Of a stretch of 64,000 bases of DNA, positions 38,659 through 48,197 are shown one piece after another. The translations under genes and the position numbers were made by a program. The notes under the pieces are model-generated. The model searched no databases. It was given only the letters and a program-made list of their open reading frames with translations, and was not told the origin of the DNA. Source of the DNA: Helicobacter suis (lineage in GTDB: Bacteria > Campylobacterota > Campylobacteria > Campylobacterales > Helicobacteraceae); the NCBI RefSeq assembly GCF_902196135.1, contig NZ_CABIKE010000004.1, positions 1-64,000 on the forward strand. Direction: 5' to 3'. The first letter of the stretch is position 1; each line of letters begins with the position of its first letter.

Positions 38659-39879
38659 ATGGCAGATGTGGTTGTGGGGGTGCAGTGGGGCGATGAGGGC
38701 AAGGGTAAATTAGTAGATCGCCTAGCGCCTAATTATGATTTTGTGGTGCGTTTTCAGGGCGGACACAATGCAGGGCATACCATTGTTGCTAATGGAAAAA
38801 CTTATGCACTCCATTTAATTCCCTCTGGCATACTCTACCCACAATGTAAAAATGTTATTGGGAATGGTGTGGTGGTGGCCTTAGATGCTCTTATTCAAGA
38901 GATGAGTTTGTTTAAAGATTTAAAAGGGCGTTTATTTATTAGCAATCGAGCGCATTTGATTTTACCCCATCACCCACTTTTAGACATCCGCCATGAAAAT
39001 AACCCCCAAATGGCCATTGGCACAACAAAAAAAGGCATTGGACCGGCTTATCAAGACAAGGTTGCGCGCTTGGGTTTGCGCATGGGTGATCTTTTAGAAC
39101 CTAAATTTCTTAAAGAAAAAATCGCGCATTATTGTAGCTTACCCACACGAGGGCTAAGTTTTAAAACTTTAGAGGATTATTTAAACACCTATGCTAAACA
39201 AGTGATTGCCTACATTACAGATACCACAGAACTGTTATGGGAAAGTGTAGATAAAGGCCAAAAGATTTTACTAGAGGGAGCACAGGGGAGCATGTTAGAT
39301 ATTGATTTTGGCACTTATCCTTTTGTTACTAGTTCTACTACCATAAGCGCTGGGGCATGTAGTGGGAGTGGGCTAAGTGTTAAAGATATTGATCAAGTTA
39401 TTGGAGTGGCTAAGGCCTATTGTACCCGCGTAGGCCATGGCCCCTTTCCTACAGAAGAGAGTACAGAAATAGGCGCGTTTTTACAAAAAAAAGGGCATGA
39501 ATTTGGCACCACCACACAGCGCGCGCGCCGTTGTGGGTATTTTGATGCGGTGGCTGTGCGCTATGCTTGCCGTTTGAATGGTTGCACGCAATTAGCTTTA
39601 ATGAAATTAGATGTACTAGATGGCTTAGAGGAGATTTTAGTGGGGGTGGGTTATGAGAGGGAGGGGAAAACATTAGAATATGTACCCAGTAATTTAGAAG
39701 GATTAAAGCCTATTTATCGTGTTTTTAAAGGTTGGGAGCGCACGGCAGGGATTGCTCACTTTAAAGATTTGCCTAAAGAGGCGCAGGATTATGTTTTAGT
39801 CTTAGAGGAGTTGGTGGGTGTGAAAATTAAATCTCTTTCTACTAGCCCTAGACGCGAGGATATGGTGGTTATTCCATGA
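38659..39879 (+). CDS. purA: Adenylosuccinate synthetase
   Basis: GTP-dependent step from IMP to adenylosuccinate, which purB then cleaves. 406 aa; QWGDEGKGKLVDRLA at 9-23 (P-loop with catalytic Asp), GHNAGHT with catalytic His near 40, GIGPAY, and KLDVLDG near the GTP site. AAGGAG site precedes the ATG. ATGA overlap with the next gene. Confidence 0.96.
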   Translation: MADVVVGVQWGDEGKGKLVDRLAPNYDFVVRFQGGHNAGHTIVANGKTYALHLIPSGILYPQCKNVIGNGVVVALDALIQEMSLFKDLKGRLFISNRAHLILPHHPLLDIRHENNPQMAIGTTKKGIGPAYQDKVARLGLRMGDLLEPKFLKEKIAHYCSLPTRGLSFKTLEDYLNTYAKQVIAYITDTTELLWESVDKGQKILLEGAQGSMLDIDFGTYPFVTSSTTISAGACSGSGLSVKDIDQVIGVAKAYCTRVGHGPFPTEESTEIGAFLQKKGHEFGTTTQRARRCGYFDAVAVRYACRLNGCTQLALMKLDVLDGLEEILVGVGYEREGKTLEYVPSNLEGLKPIYRVFKGWERTAGIAHFKDLPKEAQDYVLVLEELVGVKIKSLSTSPRREDMVVIP

Positions 39880-40310
39880 ATCTTGAATCTTTTAAAAAAT
39901 TAGTCAAAATTAAAAAGCAAGCCATGCAGCGCTATGAGAGCGATATAGCCCATAATAAAAGCCAAATTGCAAGCAAACAAGAGCAACAACATGCCTTGCT
40001 AGTAGAATTATACGGCTTAAGTGTACCTGCAGAAGGGGGGTTTAATGCCTTTATCCAGCTAAGTGCTTTGAAGAAAAATTATTTGTACCAAATAGAGCGC
40101 ATAGGGGAGGAGATTAGCCAGCTTAAAGAAATGGGCAGACATCTAAAGGAATTATATAAAAACGCCTCTATTGAATATGAAAAATTCAAATATCTACAAA
40201 CTTTAGAAGAACAGAAAAAACTTAAAAGACTTAAAAAGCTAGAAGATCAGCAAATGGATTCTATTGGAGCGGAGATATTTTACCAACAACAAAGGGAGAA
40301 TCGTGCTTAG
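39876..40310 (+). CDS. FliJ-like coiled-coil flagellar protein
   Basis: 144 aa, almost entirely charged coiled coil (about 10-130, many K/E/Q heptads). No domain motif. It corresponds by position (after purA, before a MotE-like gene) to the FliJ-like protein HP0256 of H. pylori, which affects motility and envelope. FliJ is the stalk of the flagellar export ATPase; that identity is an inference. ATG overlaps purA stop, GTG of the next gene overlaps its end. Confidence 0.75.
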   Translation: MNLESFKKLVKIKKQAMQRYESDIAHNKSQIASKQEQQHALLVELYGLSVPAEGGFNAFIQLSALKKNYLYQIERIGEEISQLKEMGRHLKELYKNASIEYEKFKYLQTLEEQKKLKRLKKLEDQQMDSIGAEIFYQQQRENRA

Positions 40311-40914
40311 GCTTTTTCTATTAGCCCTAGCTTTTATTTTTGCAAAAGCCCAAACGCCTTCATCTAAAGAGTTTTTGCAGTGCAACGCCATTTTTGAATC
40401 CAGAAAAGCCGAAATTAAAAACCAATTACAAATGCTCCAAGAGAGAGCTTTAGCCTTGCAAACTCTGCAAGAACAAACCCAGAGTCTACTTGATCAGCGC
40501 AAGGCTAAGGTGAATGAAAGAGAGCAGGCTTTAGAGGCTAAAATGAAGGAATTTGAAGCCAAAGAAGCTAACTTTAAACGCCTGCAAGATGATAGAGAAA
40601 AAAAGCTTAAAAAAATGATGGCTGATAATGAAAAACTCCTTAAAGAGATCAAAGAGGCTAGCAGTAGCAAGATAGCTAGTACTTATGCCAAGATGAAAGA
40701 TTCTAAAGCCGCGCCTATTTTACAAGATTTGCCGATCAATGAGGCTGCTATGATTTTATCTAAGCTTGAGGCTAAGGATATGGGTAAGATTTTAGCTAAA
40801 ATGGACCCCCAAAAGGCGGCTAATTTAACCGAAATGTTGCAAAAAGGCCCGCCCTTTAAAGCCCCACCCCCTCCTCCACCTCCCCCTAAACCTAAAAGCG
40901 ATGATGAGGAATGA
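40303..40914 (+). CDS. Exported coiled-coil protein, MotE/MgtE N-domain-like
   Basis: 203 aa after choosing GTG at 40303 (AAAGGGAG upstream), which exposes a clean signal peptide LRLFLLALAFIFAKAQ. A coiled coil fills about 40-120; a MgtE-N/MotE-like helical repeat follows (APILQDLPINEAAMILSKL, KDMGKILAKMDPQKAANL); the tail is a proline run (PPPPPPPPKPK) and acidic end. MotE-type proteins act in the periplasm at the stator; assignment is by architecture and neighbourhood. Confidence 0.78.
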   Translation: MLRLFLLALAFIFAKAQTPSSKEFLQCNAIFESRKAEIKNQLQMLQERALALQTLQEQTQSLLDQRKAKVNEREQALEAKMKEFEAKEANFKRLQDDREKKLKKMMADNEKLLKEIKEASSSKIASTYAKMKDSKAAPILQDLPINEAAMILSKLEAKDMGKILAKMDPQKAANLTEMLQKGPPFKAPPPPPPPPKPKSDDEE

Positions 40915-40992
40915 TTGCTTGGATTTAAACAAATTGGGTTGGTTAACTTATTGAACTTATGGTATATCTATTAGAAACGCATAAGAGAGTAG

Positions 40993-43002
40993 ATGGAGGC
41001 AAAGGATTTATACTTTAACCGAGAACTTTCGTGGTTGCGGTTTAACACCCGCGTTTTAGATCAAGTTTGTAATACCGCCTTACCCCCCTTAGAACGGCTT
41101 AAGTTTTTAGCTATTTATGGCACTAATTTAGATGAGTTTTATATGATTAGAGTAGCCGGGCTTAAACACTTGGTTGATAATAACACCCTACAAAGTAGTG
41201 TAGATGCAATGAGTCATCAAGATCAGCTAGAATCTATCCGTCTTTATGTACTAGCAGAGCAAAGAATTGTTCAGGGGCAATTTTTATCTTTAAAGGAAGA
41301 ATTAGCCCAAAAAGATTTATCCATAGCCAGTATAGAAAACCTACCAAAGTCTTGTTTACCCAAATTGCAAGAATACTTTTACAAGTATATTTATCCTGTA
41401 GTTATCCCCACTCTTTTAGACCCAGCGCGTCCTTTTCCTTTTGTGCGCAATTTAAGTTTTGGGATACTTTTAAGCCTGCAAGGAACACAAAAAGTTTATG
41501 CAGCGGTGAAGATCCCCACTCTTTTAAAACGCTTTATTGAAGTAGAAAAAGGGGTTTTTGTCGCTATAGAGGAAGTGGTGCAAAAATTTATTCCTTTGTT
41601 ATTTGAACACCACCGCGTGCTAGAAAGTCTAGTGTTTAGAATAACTTGTAATGCGGATATGGAGATTATTGAAGATGAAGGGCATGACTTAGTTAATCGC
41701 ATTAGCGAAGGGTTGCGTACCCGTGATAGGGGGGATGTGGTGCGTTTAGAAGTGGGGGGGAGTTGTGCAGATTTGCTTTCTTTAATCAAGCAACAAATAC
41801 CTGATGTTGATCTATATACCAGCCATATCTTACTAGACTTAGGCAGATTGTGGGAACTGGTGAATTTAAAAAACTATGCCCATCTTAAATTCCCTAGCTT
41901 TGTACCAAAAACTCTAGCGCCTCTTAATAATATTGATTTTTCAAAGAGTGGGGCGCTTTTTGACTTATTAGATAAACAAGATGTGTTGTTATTCCACCCT
42001 TATGAAAGTTTTGACCCAATTGTGCGCTTTATCCAAAGTGCTGCAGAAGATAAAGATGTGGTTTCTATCCGCATGACTTTATACCGCGTGGGTAGAGAAT
42101 CGCCCATTGTTAAAGCTCTAACAGAGGCCGCCCCTTATAAACAAGTTAGCGTACTTGTAGAGCTTAAAGCCCGTTTTGATGAGGAAAATAATTTACACTG
42201 GGCTAAAGCCTTAGAAAATGCCGGAGCGCATGTGATTTATGGTGTGCCCCATTTAAAAGTACATGCCAAATTGGCTTTAGTGGTGCGCAAAGTAGGAGAA
42301 AGCATTAAAGAATATGTACATGTAAGCACGGGTAATTACAACACGCTTTCAGCTAGAATTTATACAGATTTAAGTCTACTCACCTCTAACCCACAAATTG
42401 CTAGCGATATTTTAAAGCTTTTCCACTCTTTAAGTACAGGAATGGCAGCAGAGATTAAACTTAAAACCCTATCTATGGCGCCCAAACAAATTAAAACAAA
42501 AATTTTAGCCTTAATCCAAGAGGAAATGCGCGCTAAACACAGAGGGCGGATTATTTTTAAAGCTAATGCACTTGTAGATTCAGATGTGATCCAACATCTT
42601 TACCAAGCTTCATGTGTGGGGGTTAAAATTGATTTGCTGATTCGTGGGATTTGCTGTTTACGCCCACAGATTCAAGGATTAAGCGAAAATATCCGCGTGT
42701 TTTCCATTGTGGGCAAGTATTTAGAACATGCGCGCATTTATTACTTTGCCCATGACAAGGCCAAGATATACTTTTCTAGTGCGGATATGATGCCGCGCAA
42801 TTTAGAAAAACGGGTGGAGTTATTAGTGCCTTCTACCTCTAAGGCGATCCAACAAAAATTATTGCGTATTTTGCATATACAGCTTAAAGATAACGCCCAA
42901 AGTTATACACTTGCTCCTAGTGGAGAATATATAAAAGTTGTACCTACAGGGGATCTTTTAAACGCACAGATTTTTTATGAGCAAGAGGTAACTACCCTAT
43001 GA
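40993..43002 (+). CDS. ppk: Polyphosphate kinase 1
   Basis: Reversible synthesis of polyphosphate from ATP. 669 aa; starts with the N-domain YFNRELSWLRFNTRVL, central H domain, and two PLD-like catalytic halves: HLKVHAKLALVVRK with the phosphorylated histidine near 417-421 and later YFSSADMMPRNLEKRVE. An intact frame crosses a G7 run at 41755-41761. AGAG site precedes ATG. Confidence 0.95.
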   Translation: MEAKDLYFNRELSWLRFNTRVLDQVCNTALPPLERLKFLAIYGTNLDEFYMIRVAGLKHLVDNNTLQSSVDAMSHQDQLESIRLYVLAEQRIVQGQFLSLKEELAQKDLSIASIENLPKSCLPKLQEYFYKYIYPVVIPTLLDPARPFPFVRNLSFGILLSLQGTQKVYAAVKIPTLLKRFIEVEKGVFVAIEEVVQKFIPLLFEHHRVLESLVFRITCNADMEIIEDEGHDLVNRISEGLRTRDRGDVVRLEVGGSCADLLSLIKQQIPDVDLYTSHILLDLGRLWELVNLKNYAHLKFPSFVPKTLAPLNNIDFSKSGALFDLLDKQDVLLFHPYESFDPIVRFIQSAAEDKDVVSIRMTLYRVGRESPIVKALTEAAPYKQVSVLVELKARFDEENNLHWAKALENAGAHVIYGVPHLKVHAKLALVVRKVGESIKEYVHVSTGNYNTLSARIYTDLSLLTSNPQIASDILKLFHSLSTGMAAEIKLKTLSMAPKQIKTKILALIQEEMRAKHRGRIIFKANALVDSDVIQHLYQASCVGVKIDLLIRGICCLRPQIQGLSENIRVFSIVGKYLEHARIYYFAHDKAKIYFSSADMMPRNLEKRVELLVPSTSKAIQQKLLRILHIQLKDNAQSYTLAPSGEYIKVVPTGDLLNAQIFYEQEVTTL

Positions 43003-44021
43003 ACTTGCACCAGTTGCTATTTTATTTAGAGCCAGAAAAAGCGCACAATCTAGCAAAACTAGCACTTAAAATACTAGGAGCTTTACCTAAAATTTCTCCT
43101 ATTACCCATCCCATGTTAGAACAACAGATTTTAGGGCTATCTTTGAAAAATCCTATCGGGCTAGCCGCTGGTTTTGATAAAGATGCCACAATGTTAGCCG
43201 GGCTTGATTATTTAGGGTTTGGAGTTCTTGAGGTGGGTACGCTTACGCCAAAACCCCAATCTGGCAATCCAAAGCCGCGTGTGTGGCGCTTTGTTCAAGA
43301 ACAAAGCCTACAAAATGCAATGGGGTTTAATAATCAAGGCATTCAAAAGGCTGTATCACGCCTAGAAAATCTCCCTGTACTCTCTAGCCTGATTGGGATT
43401 AATTTAGGCAAGAATAAAAGCACGCCTTTAAATCATGCGTTAAAGGATTATGAAAAGGCCTTACAGATGAGTTTAGGGGTGGGGGATTATTATGTGTTTA
43501 ATCTTTCCTCACCCAATACCCCTAATCTAAGAGATTTACAAAATGAAAGTTTTGTAGGCGAACTTTTTGCGATGGCTAGGGCTAAAACGCATAAGCCCTT
43601 ATTTCTTAAAATATCCCCAGATACACCTATAGATACGCTTCTTTTAATCTGTGATACAGCCATTCATCATGGCGCTAGTGGCATTATTGCAACTAACACC
43701 ACCACAGATTACTCAGTATTGCCACACGCACAGACAGTAGGCGGCATTAGTGGCAAAGCTTTAGAAAATAAAGCAATGGCTGTATTTGAGCAAATCGCGC
43801 GGGTATTTTTTAAAAAAGCTATTTTGGTAGCAGTGGGTGGCATTAGCAACGCGACACAGGCTTATGCACGCATAAAAATGGGGGCTAGTTTTGTACAAAT
43901 TTTCACCGCTTTTATTTACCAAGGCCCTTTTATTTGTAGACAAATCAACCAAGATATAGTAGAATTGCTCCAACAAGACGGGTTAAAATCAGTCCATGAA
44001 GCAGTTGGGGTTAATTTATGA
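42999..44021 (+). CDS. pyrD: Dihydroorotate dehydrogenase (quinone), class 2
   Basis: Membrane-associated flavoenzyme, fourth step of pyrimidine synthesis, reducing quinone. 340 aa; N-terminal amphipathic helices typical of class 2, GLAAGFDKDA near 55, GTLTPKPQSGNPKPRVWR, MGFNNQG, catalytic serine region NLSSPNTPNLR, and IATNTTTD. Overlaps ppk (ATGA). Confidence 0.95.
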   Translation: MNLHQLLFYLEPEKAHNLAKLALKILGALPKISPITHPMLEQQILGLSLKNPIGLAAGFDKDATMLAGLDYLGFGVLEVGTLTPKPQSGNPKPRVWRFVQEQSLQNAMGFNNQGIQKAVSRLENLPVLSSLIGINLGKNKSTPLNHALKDYEKALQMSLGVGDYYVFNLSSPNTPNLRDLQNESFVGELFAMARAKTHKPLFLKISPDTPIDTLLLICDTAIHHGASGIIATNTTTDYSVLPHAQTVGGISGKALENKAMAVFEQIARVFFKKAILVAVGGISNATQAYARIKMGASFVQIFTAFIYQGPFICRQINQDIVELLQQDGLKSVHEAVGVNL

Positions 44022-45358
44022 TGGTACGGATTTTTTATAGCTTTTTTATTTTGATTTCATGGGTAGGAGTGAGCATGGGAGCAACAATCGATCAAGGCAT
44101 ACGCGCGTATTTGCCTAAATACTACACCACAACTTTAGAAAATGGTTTGCAGGTAGTGGCCGTGCCTTTGGCTAATAAAAGCGGGGTGATAGAGGTAGAT
44201 GTGCTTTATAAAGTAGGATCGCGCAATGAGAGAATGGGCAAAAGCGGAATCGCACACATGCTTGAGCACATGAACTTTAAAAGCACCAAACATTTAAAAG
44301 AGGGCGATTTTGATGCCATTGTTAAGGGTTTTGGGGGGGTGAGTAATGCCTCTACTAGTTTTGATTACACCCGCTACTACATCAAGGCTAGCAATGCTAA
44401 TTTAGATAAATCCCTTGAGCTTTTTTCTGAAATGATGGGTTCGTTACAACTCAAAGAAGAGGAATTTTTACCCGAGCGCCAAGTTGTGGCTGAGGAGCGT
44501 TTGTGGCGTACGGATAATTCACCTATGGGTTATTTGTACTTTCGCTTTTTTAATACCGCTTTTGTCTACCACCCCTACCACTGGACACCCATTGGTTTTA
44601 TGCAAGATATCCAAAACTGGACGATAGAGGATATCCGCCGTTTCCACTCTCTATACTACCAGCCCAAAAACGCCATTTTGCTTGTAGTAGGCGATCTAGA
44701 CCCTAAAAATGTCTTTAAAGAGGCAGAAAAGCATTTTTCTAAGATTGCTAACAAAGATAACAACCCCATGCCAGAGGTGTATATGCAAGAACCGGTGCAA
44801 AATGGTTTGCGCGAAACGGTGATTCATAAAAAAGATTTATCCTTAGAATGGCTTGCCATTGGGTTTAAAGTCCCTCCCTTTGCACATAAAGATCAAGTCG
44901 CGCTGAATGCTTTAGCCAAATTATTAGCCGAAGGGGGCAGTAGCCTACTTAAAAAAGAGATCATTGATCATAAAAGATTGGCTTCTCAGGTTCTTGCGCA
45001 AAATATGGAACTCAAAGATGCCAGTGTGTTTTTATTTGTCGCAGGGGCTAACCAGCATGTCAAAGCCGATCAAATCCGCGAGGCAATTTTAGCCATTCTG
45101 GATAAGATCAAACATGGGGGCATCACCCAACAACAACTTGATAAGGTCAAAATCAATAACCGCGTGGATTTTATCGCAGGATTAGAAGATTCTTCAGATG
45201 TAGCCGAAATGTTTGCTGAATACCTCACACAGGGCAAGATTGAGGACATGGCAGCTTATCAAGAGGAATTTGAGGCTTTAGAGGTTAAAGACATTGTGCG
45301 GGTGGCAAACACCTATTTTAGCGATGAAGCCTACAGCGTTGTTACACTCAAACCTTAA
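44018..45358 (+). CDS. M16 family zinc peptidase, exported
   Basis: 446 aa with an N-terminal signal peptide (about 1-20, [14 protein letters not shown]). Inverse zinc motif HMLEH near 80-84 and a downstream glutamate in EERLWR complete the M16 site; the first M16 domain is about 35-190, the second, non-catalytic, about 190-400. A single-chain half-size M16 peptidase, substrate unknown; periplasmic. Overlaps pyrD at its start and dapA is immediately downstream. Confidence 0.9.
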   Translation: MMVRIFYSFFILISWVGVSMGATIDQGIRAYLPKYYTTTLENGLQVVAVPLANKSGVIEVDVLYKVGSRNERMGKSGIAHMLEHMNFKSTKHLKEGDFDAIVKGFGGVSNASTSFDYTRYYIKASNANLDKSLELFSEMMGSLQLKEEEFLPERQVVAEERLWRTDNSPMGYLYFRFFNTAFVYHPYHWTPIGFMQDIQNWTIEDIRRFHSLYYQPKNAILLVVGDLDPKNVFKEAEKHFSKIANKDNNPMPEVYMQEPVQNGLRETVIHKKDLSLEWLAIGFKVPPFAHKDQVALNALAKLLAEGGSSLLKKEIIDHKRLASQVLAQNMELKDASVFLFVAGANQHVKADQIREAILAILDKIKHGGITQQQLDKVKINNRVDFIAGLEDSSDVAEMFAEYLTQGKIEDMAAYQEEFEALEVKDIVRVANTYFSDEAYSVVTLKP

Positions 45359-45359
45359 A

Positions 45360-46238
45360 ATGCACGCCCTTAGCGCTTTAATCACGCCCTTTAAGCCCAA
45401 TTTAGAGGTAGATGAGGAAGTCTATGCGTACTTAATTGAGCGCCAGATTCGGCTTGGAATGGATGCTTGCGTGCCTGTGGGTACTACCGGTGAATCAGCT
45501 ACACTCACACATCAAGAACACATGCGTTGTATTGAAATCGCAATTCAAGTGTGCAAGCCTTTAGGGGCTAAGGTTTTAGCTGGGGTGGGGAGTAATGCCA
45601 CTAGTGAATCGCTACTTTTAGCCCAATTTGCCCAAAAGGCTGGAGCCGATGGGATTTTATGCGTTACGCCTTATTATAACCGCCCCACCCAGCAAGGCCT
45701 CTTTGAGCATTATAAAACCATTGCAAACTCCGTAGAAATTCCGGTTATTTTGTATGATGTACCCACGCGTACGGGGGTACAAATTGCGGTAGAAACGGCT
45801 ACTAGGCTTTTTAGAGAGGTTAAAAATATTGCAGGGATTAAAGAGGCTTCAGGGGCCATGCAACGGCTTGTAGATTTTGAACATGAAGCACAAGGCCTAG
45901 CCATTTATAGCGGGGAGGATAAATTAAACTATCTCTTTATGGCTGGTGGGGGTATGGGGGTGATTTCTGTAACGGGTAATTTATTGCCCGACAAAATAAC
46001 AACCCAGATTAAAGCCGCTCTTAAACAAGACTTTAACACCGCAAGAGCCATACAAAATGAGCTTTATAACCTCAATCAGGTTCTTTTCTGTGAGAGTAAC
46101 CCTATCCCTATTAAAACCGCGATGTATCTTGCAGGTTTGATCAAGCATTTAACCTACCGCCTTCCGCTAGTGCCCCCCACAAAGGAGAATTTTAAAAGAA
46201 TAGAAACCACTTTAGAAAGGTATAAGGTATTAAAATGA
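45360..46238 (+). CDS. dapA: 4-hydroxy-tetrahydrodipicolinate synthase
   Basis: Condenses pyruvate and aspartate semialdehyde towards meso-DAP and lysine. 292 aa; starts [20 protein letters not shown] near 43, [10 protein letters not shown] with the catalytic Tyr, and Schiff-base lysine in IAGIKEASG near 160. ATG at 45360 gives the family N-terminus; the frame is open upstream into the M16 gene but that extension is spurious. Confidence 0.96.
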   Translation: MHALSALITPFKPNLEVDEEVYAYLIERQIRLGMDACVPVGTTGESATLTHQEHMRCIEIAIQVCKPLGAKVLAGVGSNATSESLLLAQFAQKAGADGILCVTPYYNRPTQQGLFEHYKTIANSVEIPVILYDVPTRTGVQIAVETATRLFREVKNIAGIKEASGAMQRLVDFEHEAQGLAIYSGEDKLNYLFMAGGGMGVISVTGNLLPDKITTQIKAALKQDFNTARAIQNELYNLNQVLFCESNPIPIKTAMYLAGLIKHLTYRLPLVPPTKENFKRIETTLERYKVLK

Positions 46239-47014
46239 CAGGCATGCAGGGCAAGACTTTAGTGATTAGCGGAGCGACTCGAGGCATTGGCAAGGCTATT
46301 TTGTATCGCTTTGCACAAAATGGTGTCAATGTGGCCTTCACCTATAATAAAAACGAAGAGGAGGCGATCAAAATTGTTCAAGAGGTACAGGAGCTCTATG
46401 GCATTAAAGCCAAATACTACCGCTTAGATATTTTAGAGCCCGAGCAATATGTCGCGCTTTTTAAGCAAATTGATAATGACTTTGATCGGGTGGATTGTTT
46501 TGTCTCTAACGCCATTATTTATGGGCGCTCTGTGGTGGGGGGGTTTGCGCCCTTTATGCGTTTAAAACCAAAAGGTCTTAATAACATCTACACCGCTACC
46601 GTGCTAGCCTTTGTAGTGGGGGCACAAGAGGCGGCTAAACGGATGAAACTTATAGGCGGGGGTGCGATTGTATCTTTAAGTTCTACAGGAAATTTAGTGT
46701 ATATGCCTAATTATGCCGGACATGGCAATTCTAAAAATGCGGTAGAAACTATGGTGAAATACGCGGCAGTAGATTTAGGGGAGTTTGGAATCCGTGTTAA
46801 TGCTGTTAGTGGAGGACCAATTGATACAGATGCGCTAAAAGCCTTCCCCGATTATGCAGAAATTAAAGCCAAAGTTGAAGAACAATCGCCTTTAAAGCGT
46901 ATGGGAAATCCTGAGGATTTAGCTGGGGCTGTGTATTTTCTTTGCGATCCAAATCAAAGCGGCTGGCTCACCGGGCAAACTATCGTAGTAGATGGGGGCA
47001 CTACTTTTAAGTAA
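46235..47014 (+). CDS. SDR oxidoreductase, possible enoyl-ACP reductase (FabL-like)
   Basis: 259 aa Rossmann enzyme: nucleotide loop [10 protein letters not shown] at 13-22, C-terminal [16 protein letters not shown]. The catalytic pair reads Y-x6-K (YAGHGNSK) after a serine-rich strand, rather than the Y-x3-K of classical SDRs. That wide spacing is known from enoyl reductases such as FabI/FabL, so an enoyl-ACP reductase role is possible; the H. pylori relative is annotated as a steroid dehydrogenase, which is weak. Overlaps dapA by 4 bp. Confidence 0.82.
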   Translation: MTGMQGKTLVISGATRGIGKAILYRFAQNGVNVAFTYNKNEEEAIKIVQEVQELYGIKAKYYRLDILEPEQYVALFKQIDNDFDRVDCFVSNAIIYGRSVVGGFAPFMRLKPKGLNNIYTATVLAFVVGAQEAAKRMKLIGGGAIVSLSSTGNLVYMPNYAGHGNSKNAVETMVKYAAVDLGEFGIRVNAVSGGPIDTDALKAFPDYAEIKAKVEEQSPLKRMGNPEDLAGAVYFLCDPNQSGWLTGQTIVVDGGTTFK

Positions 47015-47020
47015 ATCTTA

Positions 47021-47635
47021 ATGATTATTAACATTCAAGATAATAGAGAATTACAGGCTGCAAGAAGAGCTATTTTATGCTCGCATGTTTTCTTAGTTTT
47101 ACTCCTACTCAGCACAACCTACACCTTTGCATGGCTACAAAAATCTAATGCAGGCGATGTAGCTAGCGCCTTAAAAAACCTCCACCCAACATGGGTAGGG
47201 TTTTATCTGTGCATGTGGTTTTCTGTGTTTGTGTGCCAGATTTTTGGCTACTATAAACTAGCCAAAGTAGGCCGTAACCTTTTGATTTTTCGCTGTATTG
47301 CCTTCCCCTATATTGCCGATGCGATTCTCTCTTTAGGTCTATTTTTAATTTTACCTAATGCCAGTGTAACCACACTCTTTAATTCTAAAATCATCACCTT
47401 TTTCCTTTATACCTACTATTCTTGTAAACTCTTTTATGAGTTAAGCCGTGTTACTCAGGAACATTTTTTTAGACAGGGAATTTTATTGTTAAGTTTATCT
47501 TTAAGTTTATTGCTCTTTACGGTTGTGTTAAGCCAAAAAGCTTTATTAGCCTTTTTATTTCTCATAGGGATTTTAGTGGGGTGGGGCATGATTTTTATTG
47601 GCTTTTATAGACTGAAGTATATTTCAACCCACTAG
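47021..47635 (+). CDS. Five-TM membrane protein of unknown function
   Basis: 204 aa with about five to six membrane segments (near 18-37, 62-82, 95-110, 118-135, 152-170, 175-195). No recognised motif. The gene sits between the SDR gene and pgsA, as in H. pylori, and is probably part of the same transcript. Function not known. Confidence 0.72.
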   Translation: MIINIQDNRELQAARRAILCSHVFLVLLLLSTTYTFAWLQKSNAGDVASALKNLHPTWVGFYLCMWFSVFVCQIFGYYKLAKVGRNLLIFRCIAFPYIADAILSLGLFLILPNASVTTLFNSKIITFFLYTYYSCKLFYELSRVTQEHFFRQGILLLSLSLSLLLFTVVLSQKALLAFLFLIGILVGWGMIFIGFYRLKYISTH

Positions 47636-47636
47636 C

Positions 47637-48197
47637 ATGCAATGGATCAAACACATCCCAAACACCCTAACCCTCCTGCGTATCGCCCTTTCTATCTTTC
47701 TGCTCTTTTTTATTTTACACGCCCCCACCCTTTTTAAACTCTCTAAAGCCCATGCAGATTATGCCAGTGCCTTTATCTTTATCCTTGCAGCCCTCACTGA
47801 TTTTTTAGATGGCACAATTGCTAGGCGTTATCACTTTAAAACTCTCTTTGGAGAAATCTTTGATCCTTTAGCAGATAAAATTTTGATCCTAGCTGCTTTT
47901 TTAGGGCTACTACATTTAGGGCGCATCACACCTTGGGTACCCTTTGTGATTTTAGGGCGGGAGTTTTTTATCGCTGGGCTAAGAGTTTCTGTTTCATACA
48001 TGGGTAAAAGTATCGCAGTAAGCCAACTGGGTAAATACAAGACTCTTTTACAGGTTTGTGCTATTTTCTTTTTACTCGCTGATATTCACATACACGGGGT
48101 GGTGGTGGGCTATTTTTTAGTCGCTCTTGCTGTCTTTGCAACCCTTTATTCGGGAGCAGACTATGTCTTTAAATATTACCAATTAGTGCGCAATTAG
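47637..48197 (+). CDS. pgsA: CDP-diacylglycerol--glycerol-3-phosphate phosphatidyltransferase
   Basis: Makes phosphatidylglycerol phosphate in the inner membrane. 186 aa, several TM helices, and the CDP-alcohol phosphotransferase signature D-x2-DG-x2-AR-x8-G-x3-D-x3-D, read as DFLDGTIARRYHFKTLFGEI and continuing to FDPLADK near 55-80. Overlaps rseP by 1 bp. Confidence 0.95.
   Translation: MQWIKHIPNTLTLLRIALSIFLLFFILHAPTLFKLSKAHADYASAFIFILAALTDFLDGTIARRYHFKTLFGEIFDPLADKILILAAFLGLLHLGRITPWVPFVILGREFFIAGLRVSVSYMGKSIAVSQLGKYKTLLQVCAIFFLLADIHIHGVVVGYFLVALAVFATLYSGADYVFKYYQLVRN

Noticed and set aside
41755-41761. G7 run in ppk as phase-variation tract
   Set aside because: Too short and in a conserved, intact housekeeping gene.
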